Assembly: GCF_020421205.1 (NCBI RefSeq)
Contig: NZ_JAIZZH010000003.1
Coordinates: 868,001 to 932,000 of the forward strand
DNA length: 64,000 bases
DNA from: Hymenobacter pini
GTDB taxonomy: Bacteria > Bacteroidota > Bacteroidia > Cytophagales > Hymenobacteraceae
Direction: 5' to 3'
Part shown: positions 7,619-14,642 of the stretch, piece by piece
Numbering within the stretch: the stretch's first letter is position 1
How the letters are laid out: every line of letters starts with the position of its first letter
Program-made: the position numbers and the translations under genes
The notes under the pieces: generated by a model
Database searches by the model: none
Seen by the model: only the letters and a program-made list of their open reading frames with translations
Told to the model about the DNA's origin: nothing

Positions 7619-9296
7619 ACCCGACATCAAGCCGCTCAAGTTCAATCGGCCCCAGCTCCGCTTCATCCTCTCGAAGCTGGCCTCGGCCGTGTCGCTCTGG
7701 AGCCGGGCCACTGGCAAGTCGACCATCATTGCCTGGCTGATTCACATGGTGGTAACCAAGATGCCCCGCAGCTGCTGGGGCATCGTTGGTTCTACCTACG
7801 GCCAAATTCTCACCCGCACGTTGCCCAGCACCATTGCGGCCCTTGAGAAGCTGGGCTACATCAAGGACGTGCATTACTTCATCGGCCGGAAGCCGCCAAC
7901 CTCGTGGGGTTGGCCAGAGCCGTTTCAGCGGCCCGTTAAGTACGACCACTTCGTCATTTTCTATACTGGAACCGGGTTTCACCTGATTTCCCAGGATGGC
8001 AACGGTTCCAGCTCTCGGGGTCTGAACCTGGACGGGTACATCGGCGACGAGGCCCTGCTACTGGACCGCGAGAAGCTGGGTACCGACGTAGTGGCCTCCA
8101 ACCGGGGCAATAAGGACTACTGGCAGGGCTGCGACCTGCACCACGGCAAGTTCCTGTTCTCGTCGATGCCGTGGGGCGACCAGGGCAAGTGGCTGCTCAA
8201 CGACTCGCTCTACTACGAGCGGGATGGCAACAACTTCGAGTCCACCCGCAACAGCCTGATCAAGCTGCAACTGGAGTTTGTGGACTCCCGCAGCATGAGC
8301 ACCCGCATGCAGCTCTACCAGGAAATACTGGAACTGAGCCGCCAGTTGCGCTTCTACCCGAACCCCAAGGCCATGAAGCGGGCCAAGCAGGAGACACCCA
8401 AGGGCCTGCTCTACTCGGAGGCTAACATCTTCGACAACCTGGCTAACATCGGCATCCCCTACCTGGAGGAGCAGCGCCGGGAACTGTCGGATTTCGTGTT
8501 CCTTATTGAAATTCTCAACCAGCGGCCTGCCACGGTAGAGGCTGGATTCTATCCTCGGCTCAACATCGCCCACCATGCCGAGGAGTGCATGGCCAACGAT
8601 TACATCACAGGCCTGGAGTTCAACATCGCCAAGCTCAGGGAGCCGGGCTGTCTGAAGGATGGGGACTGCCTGGCACATCTGCCCCTGCGTGGGGCCGTGG
8701 ACTGGGGCAGTAAGATTAGCTGCCTACTCATTGGCCAGATACATAAGGAGGCCGGCGAGTACCGCTTCCTCAAGGACTTCCACGTCAAGCACCCGAAGCT
8801 CATTGAGGACTTGGCTAAGCAGTTCTGCGACTACTACGACAACCATCTGTGCAAGGAGTTTCACTTCATTGAGGACAGCGAATGGGGTAACGCCCGCAAG
8901 CCTGACAGCAAGCTCACCTACAACCAGGCGTTTGCCGAGGAACTGCGGAAGCGAGGCTGGCGGGTGCGCCACTTCAACCAAGGTCGTGTGCCCAGCTATG
9001 CTCACCGCTATAAGCTGGGCATCGACCTGCTGGGTGAGCAGGATAAGCGGCAGCTGCTCCTGCGCTTCAATAAGGTTAACTGTCGGCACACGCTCACCGC
9101 CATGAGCATGGCCCCGCTGAAGGAGAATAGCCGGGGCGAGATTGAGAAGGACAAGACGAGTGAGCGGAAGAAGACCATACCAGGTGAGGAAGCTACCCAC
9201 TTCACCGACACCTTCGACCTGCATGCCCTGAGCATCGATAAGCATGTGGTTCGCTCGACCCCCGAGGCCGATGGCTTGCTCATCGTGAGCAGCTAA
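7602..9296 (+). CDS. terL: Terminase large subunit
   Basis: A 564-residue packaging ATPase and nuclease. The Walker A-like box SRATGKST is at residues 34-41, where most terminases have an Arg-rich P-loop. A Walker B-like region (NLDGYIGDEALLLD) follows at about 142-155. The C-terminal RNase H-like nuclease carries the AVDWGSK block near residue 366, with its Asp a likely metal ligand, and further acidic blocks such as FIEDSEWG. It couples ATP use to moving DNA into the prohead through the portal and cuts the concatemer. The protein length is normal for the family. Confidence 0.93.
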   Translation: MMETNRPDIKPLKFNRPQLRFILSKLASAVSLWSRATGKSTIIAWLIHMVVTKMPRSCWGIVGSTYGQILTRTLPSTIAALEKLGYIKDVHYFIGRKPPTSWGWPEPFQRPVKYDHFVIFYTGTGFHLISQDGNGSSSRGLNLDGYIGDEALLLDREKLGTDVVASNRGNKDYWQGCDLHHGKFLFSSMPWGDQGKWLLNDSLYYERDGNNFESTRNSLIKLQLEFVDSRSMSTRMQLYQEILELSRQLRFYPNPKAMKRAKQETPKGLLYSEANIFDNLANIGIPYLEEQRRELSDFVFLIEILNQRPATVEAGFYPRLNIAHHAEECMANDYITGLEFNIAKLREPGCLKDGDCLAHLPLRGAVDWGSKISCLLIGQIHKEAGEYRFLKDFHVKHPKLIEDLAKQFCDYYDNHLCKEFHFIEDSEWGNARKPDSKLTYNQAFAEELRKRGWRVRHFNQGRVPSYAHRYKLGIDLLGEQDKRQLLLRFNKVNCRHTLTAMSMAPLKENSRGEIEKDKTSERKKTIPGEEATHFTDTFDLHALSIDKHVVRSTPEADGLLIVSS

Positions 9297-9343
9297 GCGC
9301 CCACTACCCGGCATTCATACCGGTAAATCACATGGAAATAATT

Positions 9344-9382
9344 GAAAAAGCCCGTTTTTAGCCTAAAAACGGGCTTTTTTGA
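9344..9382 (+). terminator. Intrinsic terminator after terL
   Basis: AAAAAGCCCGTTTTTAG and CTAAAAACGGGCTTTTTT flank a one-base loop; the T-run follows. It ends the terminase unit. The rest of 9383-9572 holds no gene; it has GGAAATTTCC and a weak ACCCT/AGGGT-TTTT hairpin just before the third phage element. Confidence 0.85.
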
Positions 9383-9572
9383 CTTAAATGGTCACTGGTA
9401 TATCCCCCGGCCCCCTCCGTGGAAATTTCCAAACGCGACAGTGCGCGTCGGGGTGAGTAACGAGATTTTGAGAATAAAACGGATTCGGGCAGGTCAAAAA
9501 CGGCCTTGACGGTACCGCTAGGCCAATACCCTGTGAGATTAGGGTTTTTCACCTCGTCGGGCGGCTGTTTTC

Positions 9573-9609
9573 GTGTCCTTTTTCGCGCTTCGGGTGCGGC
9601 CGAATTTCG
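9573..9609 (+). promoter_or_regulatory. Phage GYGTCC element, copy 3
   Basis: GTGTCC at 9573-9578, 25 nt, then ATTTCG at 9604-9609 in place of GCTTTG. The GTGTCCTTTTTC half is perfectly kept; the second half is the most divergent of the four. The next gene starts at 9615. Confidence 0.5.
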
Positions 9610-9614
9610 TCTCG

Positions 9615-9944
9615 ATGATTACTAATTCGATACGACTAGTTGATGCGTTACAGCAGATGGAGGAGGCCGATTCGGGCTTCACTCTGCGCTTTGTGAAGGC
9701 TGACCGCAAGCGGAAAAAGGCCGGCAAAATTGAGGAGTGGCACCACTGCCGCCTTTCGCGCACCACGCGCCAGCCCCGGAAGAAGATTGTAGCTGCCGCC
9801 GACGCGGCCCCGCTGGCAAGCCGGCAGCCCAGTCACTTCGCCAACGCCACCCGCAACATCGTGCAGGGCCGCAGCACGCAGGTAAGAAAAGTGCATATCT
9901 GGCTAATACTGGCCTTTAATGGTAAAAAAGTAGTGCTATCATGA
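9615..9944 (+). CDS. Small basic phage protein, function unknown
   Basis: A 109-residue basic protein. The ATG at 9615 is preferred over an earlier GTG at 9573, because that GTG lies inside the repeated GTGTCC element. The centre (RFVKADRKRKKAGKIEEWHHC) is strongly basic, and the C-terminus ends in a beta segment. It overlaps the portal gene by the four bases ATGA. The domain was not recognised; basic charge and position between terminase and portal suggest a DNA-linked or head role, but this is inference. Confidence 0.55.
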   Translation: MITNSIRLVDALQQMEEADSGFTLRFVKADRKRKKAGKIEEWHHCRLSRTTRQPRKKIVAAADAAPLASRQPSHFANATRNIVQGRSTQVRKVHIWLILAFNGKKVVLS

Positions 9945-11317
9945 GTGTTGTAGTTAATAACGACCTGACCGTCGCCTATTCCGAGTCAGGCGGGTTGATG
10001 GTGCGTACTGGCATCAGCATGGCGGCAACGAGTGGGGGCGGCAGCTCTACCGGGCCCTACGCGCCGGGAGCCACGCCCACTACGTCCGAAAAGAAGCCGG
10101 AAGGCTCCGACGAAATAGCGCCGTGGGGTGATGACAACCTGTTTCCGCAGAACGTCATCAAGGATATTGAGAAGAATACCATTCTGCCCTCGGTGCTGGA
10201 GCGCAAAACCTCCATGATGTACGGGGGCGGGCTGGTGTATGGCATCATCGTCGGCAAGGACAAGGATGGTCGGCCGATTTTCGAGGCGCAGGACATTCCC
10301 GAAATCGACGATTTCATCCAGTATTCTCGGCTGGACCTTTATGGCTTTGAAGGGCTGCACGATATCAACACCTTCTACAATGCCTTTGCGGAGGTAATTC
10401 TGTCGAAAAACCGGCAGAAGATTAAGGCAGTCACTATTCAGGAGGCCGCGTGGTGCCGATACCTGAAGCCGAAGAAGGGCACAATTCCCGGCGTGGTTAT
10501 CAACGCCAACTGGGACAACGGCGGCAAGCCAGGCGACGAGTTTTCGACGACGGTGCCCGTTATCGACCCCTATTTCGACGCAGTGGGCAGCCTACGGGCC
10601 CGCAAGGATGGGTATAAGTACATCTACCCGCTCAGCATACCCAGCCCGGACAAGGCCCTCTACCAGCTGGCCTCGTGGAACTCCGTGCGCCGCTCTGGCT
10701 GGCTGGACGTGGCCGCAGCCATTCCAGAGTTCAAGAAGATGCTTTTCAAGAACCAGCTCTCGGTTAAGTATCTGATTGAGGTGCATTCGGCCTATTGGGA
10801 GTGGAAGTTCGGCGACTGGGATGCCCTGACCCGGGAGGAGAAGAAAACGCTGCTGGAGGAGGAAATCAAAGCCTTCAACGACGTGATGCAGGGCACCAAC
10901 GGAGCCGGCAAAACGGTGATGACAACCACCATTCTGGATAAGAAAACCCAGCAGGAGGTGTCGGCTTTCAAAATCACGGCCATCGACGACAAGCTGAAGG
11001 ATGGCATCTACATCGAAGACTCGCAGGAGGCCAGCAGCCACATCTACACGGCCGTGGGCGTGGCCCCAAGTCTGATGGGCGTGAGCCCCGGCAAGGGCAT
11101 GGGCGGCGGCGCTGGTGGCGGCTCTGAGCCCCGAGTGCTGTTCAACAACTTCGTCAGCACCTCCCAATTCCACCTCGACGTGCTGGTGGGCCCGCTCAAC
11201 TTTATTTCCCGCTACAACGGCTGGCAGGTCAATGGAAAACCCATCGTGTGGCGCTTCCTCAATCCATTCATTATGACGCAGGAGGACAGCAAGCCTGCTC
11301 AGCAAGAAACCAAATAA
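9941..11317 (+). CDS. Portal protein
   Basis: A 458-residue protein placed after the terminase, the normal place for the dodecameric portal through which DNA enters the head. It has the long alpha/beta core expected (WGDDNLFPQNVIKD, then LSKNRQKIKAVTIQ), a clip-like acidic segment near residue 300 (REEKKTLLEEEIKAFN), and a Gly-rich turn (GVSPGKGMGGGAGGG) near residue 387 that may be the flexible tunnel loop. The C-terminus is charged and disordered. Overlaps the previous gene by ATGA. Family call is by position, size and pattern; confidence is good but not from a named motif. Confidence 0.8.
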   Translation: MSVVVNNDLTVAYSESGGLMVRTGISMAATSGGGSSTGPYAPGATPTTSEKKPEGSDEIAPWGDDNLFPQNVIKDIEKNTILPSVLERKTSMMYGGGLVYGIIVGKDKDGRPIFEAQDIPEIDDFIQYSRLDLYGFEGLHDINTFYNAFAEVILSKNRQKIKAVTIQEAAWCRYLKPKKGTIPGVVINANWDNGGKPGDEFSTTVPVIDPYFDAVGSLRARKDGYKYIYPLSIPSPDKALYQLASWNSVRRSGWLDVAAAIPEFKKMLFKNQLSVKYLIEVHSAYWEWKFGDWDALTREEKKTLLEEEIKAFNDVMQGTNGAGKTVMTTTILDKKTQQEVSAFKITAIDDKLKDGIYIEDSQEASSHIYTAVGVAPSLMGVSPGKGMGGGAGGGSEPRVLFNNFVSTSQFHLDVLVGPLNFISRYNGWQVNGKPIVWRFLNPFIMTQEDSKPAQQETK

Positions 11318-11319
11318 TT

Positions 11320-12333
11320 ATGGGCCTTATCACCACCATTGAACAATACCGGGAGCACGTCCGGGTGAACAAAACCGGCTTCACGCTCGGCTCCATCCTG
11401 CCCGATATGGTGCTGGTAGAGCAGGAGCGAATCAAGCCCCTCATCGGTGCTGCCTACTACTACCAGTTGGAGGGGAAGGTGCGCAGTAACGCCACCCTGA
11501 CCGATGCCGAAACCGCCGTGCTCACCTTGCTGCGTCGGGCCGTGGCCTGCCTGGCAATGGTTAGCTACCTGCCCCTGGGCCAGTTACTGATATCCGACAT
11601 GGGCGTGACAGTAACCGACTCAGGTGACCAGAAGCAGCCCTACCAGTGGCAGATAAACCAGCTCCGCAGCAACTTGCAGGGCAAGGGCTTAAACGCACTG
11701 GAGCAGGCGCTGAACCTGCTCGACGAGCATATCGATGCGCCGGAGTTTGCCGAGTGGGCGACTTCTGCCGCCGCCACGGCCTCGCACAAGTTCTTTCTGA
11801 ACACAGCCAGTGCCTTCAGTGAGCACTACAATATCGGCTCCTCCCGCCTCACCTACCTGGCCCTGCTGCCGACGCTCCGGAAGATGGAGCGATTTAGCAT
11901 TGAGCCGGTATTGGGCAGTGCTTACTACCTGGAGCTGAAGGAGCAGATTATGGACCGGGACTTGTCGGCCGACAACCTGCACGTGCTCGACCAGTATGTG
12001 CGGCCGGCGCTGGCGCACTTGGTAATTGCTAAGGCGGTGCCCGAAATCGGCCTCACGTTGCAGGGCGATGCGTTGGGGCTCGATGTAAACCGGCTGGAAG
12101 AAACCGGCCCACGAGACCCTACTCCTTCGCTGGACGGGCTGCTGGCCCTGAAGGTGGAGCAGGCCATGTCGGACGCGCAGGTGTACCTGGAGCGGCTCAC
12201 AAAGCATTTGAACTCGGCAGCCTCGCCCACGAAGTACGCCACGTATTTCAGCTCTAGTGCCTACCGTGACCCCTCCACTCCCCGCGCCACGGTACGCACT
12301 GCGCCCGATGGAGCCACTTACGGCTGGATGTAA
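11320..12333 (+). CDS. Head-tail adaptor-like phage protein
   Basis: The ATG at 11320, 2 bp after the portal stop, gives 337 residues; a longer frame exists upstream but would overlap the portal. The protein has two similar helical halves (about 1-165 and 170-300), each with a block like RIKPLIGAAYYYQLEGKV and RFSIEPVLGSAYYLELKEQI. This duplication is unusual and suggests an internal repeat. It sits just after the portal, the usual place of head-tail connectors, and resembles proteins often listed only as a Bacteroidota phage family (DUF6712-like). Function is inferred from position. Confidence 0.65.
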   Translation: MGLITTIEQYREHVRVNKTGFTLGSILPDMVLVEQERIKPLIGAAYYYQLEGKVRSNATLTDAETAVLTLLRRAVACLAMVSYLPLGQLLISDMGVTVTDSGDQKQPYQWQINQLRSNLQGKGLNALEQALNLLDEHIDAPEFAEWATSAAATASHKFFLNTASAFSEHYNIGSSRLTYLALLPTLRKMERFSIEPVLGSAYYLELKEQIMDRDLSADNLHVLDQYVRPALAHLVIAKAVPEIGLTLQGDALGLDVNRLEETGPRDPTPSLDGLLALKVEQAMSDAQVYLERLTKHLNSAASPTKYATYFSSSAYRDPSTPRATVRTAPDGATYGWM

Positions 12334-12902
12334 TGCGGGCAGTTTTTCAGACGCTGGTGCTGGCCGTTACCAGCCCCCGCATGGTGGAGACTGTCACCAC
12401 CGGCCTCGTCGTTTCGCCCTGGGCTCTGCTCATTCGGCAGTACCTGTTCGACGACTGGCAGTTCCTGGGCTTCCTGATGGTGCTCATCGTGGTCGACACC
12501 ATAACCGGCGTATTCCGCAGCTGGCGGCAGCGCCAGGTGAGCAGCCGGGCCTTCAGCCGGATTTTTACCAAGGTGCTCATCTACCTGGCCCTGCTCGTGC
12601 TGGCCCATGTTATGACCAACTTCACGGTACACGGCAAGGTGAACGTGCTGTTTCAGTGGTTCGACACTTTCATCTACAGCGCCATGATGGCCCGCGAGGC
12701 GCTGAGCCTGCTGGAAAACCTGGCCGGCATTGAGCCGACGCTGATTCCTAAGGCCCTGCTCAAGCGCCTGGCGCAGTTCAGCGAAGACCCCGCCACCGCT
12801 GGCCAAGCTCTACTTGCCCCTCAATCCTCTATCCCAGCCTCCGCACCTCCAGCGGAGGCTGCTTTATCCACGTCACCAATCGAAGAAGGAGTTATCCAAT
12901 GA
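12333..12902 (+). CDS. Phage holin
   Basis: A 189-residue membrane protein with hydrophobic segments at about residues 20-40, 42-65 (WQFLGFLMVLIVVDTITGVF) and 78-100, then a cytoplasmic tail. The VDTITGVFRSW block followed by a conserved helix matches the phage_holin_4 (toxin-secretion/phage-lysis holin) family. It makes the inner-membrane hole that lets the endolysin reach the cell wall. It starts on the A of the adaptor stop codon and overlaps the endolysin by four bases (ATGA). Confidence 0.85.
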   Translation: MRAVFQTLVLAVTSPRMVETVTTGLVVSPWALLIRQYLFDDWQFLGFLMVLIVVDTITGVFRSWRQRQVSSRAFSRIFTKVLIYLALLVLAHVMTNFTVHGKVNVLFQWFDTFIYSAMMAREALSLLENLAGIEPTLIPKALLKRLAQFSEDPATAGQALLAPQSSIPASAPPAEAALSTSPIEEGVIQ

Positions 12903-13363
12903 TGCAGATTTCCGACGCAGGTCTCGCCCTGATCAAACGCGAGGAGAAGTTTATGGCCCGCCGCTACTACTGCGAGGCTAAAAAGCCCACCATCGGCTAC
13001 GGACACGTTATTCTGCCGGCTGAGCAGCACCTGAATACGGCGACCCTTACCGAGCCGCAGGCCTCCGATATGCTCCGCAAGGATGTGGCCGCGAAGTACG
13101 GAGCCCACGTGAGCAACTCACTGACGCGGGTGCCCACCCAAAACCAGTTCGATGCTATGGTAAGCCTGTGCTTCAACATCGGCACTGGCGGGTTTACGCA
13201 ATCCTCGGTGCTGCGCATGTTCAATGCTGGCGTAACCGACGCTGCCGCGTACCGCACCGCATTCGGGGCCTGGAATAAAATCACCGTCAACGGCCAGAAG
13301 ATCGTGAGCAAGGGCCTGACCCTGCGCCGCGGCCGGGAGGCAGATTTATTCCTGAAAGCATGA
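12899..13363 (+). CDS. Endolysin, GH24 lysozyme
   Basis: A 154-residue muramidase. The catalytic signature E-x8-(D/C)-x5-T is seen as E16, C25 and T31 (YYCEAKKPTIGYGHV), so the middle residue is the Cys variant. The TIGYGH core follows, and the C-terminal half carries SLCFNIGTGGFTQSSVL, another family block. It cuts glycosidic bonds of peptidoglycan at the end of infection. It has no signal peptide, so it needs the holin. Overlaps the holin and the spanin gene by ATGA, giving a compact holin-endolysin-spanin cassette. Confidence 0.93.
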   Translation: MMQISDAGLALIKREEKFMARRYYCEAKKPTIGYGHVILPAEQHLNTATLTEPQASDMLRKDVAAKYGAHVSNSLTRVPTQNQFDAMVSLCFNIGTGGFTQSSVLRMFNAGVTDAAAYRTAFGAWNKITVNGQKIVSKGLTLRRGREADLFLKA

Positions 13364-13731
13364 AACGTCACGTTTTCGTTGCACTCCTGCTGCTGAGTGC
13401 CTGCACCGAGCGAGTCTACCAGGTGCCGCCGATGGTACGGGCCCCGAACCCCGACTCGCTGAAGCAGCTGGCTAACCTGCCACCCTACTTGGTACCACCA
13501 CCTGCCCAGGCCACACCCAAACAAGTCGGTAGGTGGACAGATGCCCAAACTAAAGCGCTAATGGAGGCTAACTCTACTGCGCAGAAAGTCAAGCTGAAGA
13601 ACGTGGGTAATGATCAGAGTCAGCAGGGTATTACTGGCCGACAACTCACCACTAGCTTTATTCTATTGGGTGTGGTGGCACTGCTACTTTGGTTAGGGCC
13701 ACGCTTGCTCCCGTTTCGTGGAGGAGACTAA
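13360..13731 (+). CDS. Probable unimolecular spanin (u-spanin)
   Basis: A 123-residue protein with a lipoprotein signal (VALLLLSAC, Cys15) at the N-terminus and a hydrophobic segment near the C-terminus (about residues 98-115, FILLGVVALLLWLG). The region between is Pro- and Lys-rich. A lipid-anchored N-terminus in the outer membrane plus a C-terminal inner-membrane span is the exact topology of a single-gene spanin such as T1 gp11, which fuses both membranes at the end of lysis. The gene overlaps the endolysin by four bases. Spanin sequences are poorly conserved, so topology and position are the evidence. Confidence 0.7.
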   Translation: MKRHVFVALLLLSACTERVYQVPPMVRAPNPDSLKQLANLPPYLVPPPAQATPKQVGRWTDAQTKALMEANSTAQKVKLKNVGNDQSQQGITGRQLTTSFILLGVVALLLWLGPRLLPFRGGD

Positions 13732-13771
13732 AACTACAACGCCCGACTATTTAGTCGGGCGTTGTAGTTTT
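13730..13771. terminator. Bidirectional terminator between lysis genes and leftward island
   Basis: Perfect 20-bp arms (AAAACTACAACGCCCGACTA and complement) around a 2-nt loop. It serves both the spanin gene and the convergent gene 13747-14589, whose stop codon lies in the left arm. Confidence 0.92.
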
Positions 13772-14589
13772 ATGCAGTCTGGATAGCTCTGATTTTTTGC
13801 GTGCATGGCTTCATTAATATTATACCCCTTAATTTTCAACACTTTAACATCGCCTTCATTGATTATGATTCTTTGATTATTTTCAGGAGAAAGCAGAAAA
13901 TAACTATCCCCAGCCTTTCCTAAATATTTCAAATAACAATATGACATCAAATCTCTATTTGAATCATATGTATCACAATCTATATAGTCAAAAAACTGTC
14001 CATTGATAACCTCACTTGCTGTATAAAAGCCAGCCTGATAAGAAAACACAGGTAATGCAATTAGCAATGACACCAAGCTTTCCAGGATACCAGTATTCAC
14101 TAAAATAATAGCGCCTTTACTTCTTCCCACCATCTTCTTAATAAATGAAATAATTATAGTTGATACTGCAAGAATAGAAAATGCAGTTATGACACCAACA
14201 ATGAATGAAGCACCTCGATAGTATGTTTGATTCGCAGCACCTTTTGCATTAAATACATTTACAGCTTCTAATATTAAGTAAACAATCCCACCAGCCGCTA
14301 GAATGGACAATAGATGACTAATTTTTTTGATAAAGAGATTATGAATTATAGGGTAGATAACAAAAGGTAGTAATAGGTATAGTGGTCCTCTAAGTGGAAA
14401 CACAACTCCCTTTATCAAATCCTCAACTCCCATGTAGGGGAATATATCTAAGCCCAGGGAACCCCAGTATCCATAATAGTACAGGCACGACACTAGGATT
14501 AGGTAAGGAACTAGTAGCAATAGCAGCTTATCAGCATACTCAAGAATAAAGGGCTTAGAAGCTTCGGAGGTAAGTTGTTCGGCAGGCAT
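13747..14589 (-). CDS. Multi-span membrane protein of AT-rich accessory island
   Basis: The start at 14589 (MPAEQL) is preferred: an in-frame ATG at 14640 lies inside the terminator hairpin of the gene upstream. The 280-residue protein has about five hydrophobic segments in the first 190 residues (for example LLLLLVPYLILVSCLYYYG near residue 23), then a soluble C-terminal domain of about 80 residues with several Cys and Tyr. Base composition is clearly richer in A and T than the structural genes, a sign of separate acquisition. It follows the AAA-TOPRIM gene on the same strand, with a terminator between, so the two may be separate units. Function unknown; membrane partner of a defence ATPase is one possibility. 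Confidence 0.7.
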   Translation of the reverse strand: MPAEQLTSEASKPFILEYADKLLLLLVPYLILVSCLYYYGYWGSLGLDIFPYMGVEDLIKGVVFPLRGPLYLLLPFVIYPIIHNLFIKKISHLLSILAAGGIVYLILEAVNVFNAKGAANQTYYRGASFIVGVITAFSILAVSTIIISFIKKMVGRSKGAIILVNTGILESLVSLLIALPVFSYQAGFYTASEVINGQFFDYIDCDTYDSNRDLMSYCYLKYLGKAGDSYFLLSPENNQRIIINEGDVKVLKIKGYNINEAMHAKNQSYPDCIKLQRPTK

Positions 14590-14598
14590 AGAAGAAGT

Positions 14599-14630
14599 AA
14601 AAAAGAAGCCCGACCACTTGGCCGGGCTTC
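14599..14630 (-). terminator. Intrinsic terminator after the AAA-TOPRIM gene
   Basis: GAAGCCCG/CGGGCTTC arms; on the minus strand the hairpin is followed by a run of T (A-run at 14599-14604 on the plus strand). It lies 13 bp after the ATPase stop codon. Confidence 0.8.
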
Positions 14631-14642
14631 TGGCTGGCATTG

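Noticed and set aside
9573..9614. Upstream GTG start for the 109-residue gene
   Set aside because: The GTG lies in the conserved GTGTCC element found also before non-related genes, so it is regulatory rather than coding.
14590..14640. ATG at 14640 as start of the membrane protein
   Set aside because: It lies in the terminator of the upstream ATPase; the next in-frame ATG at 14589 is preferred.
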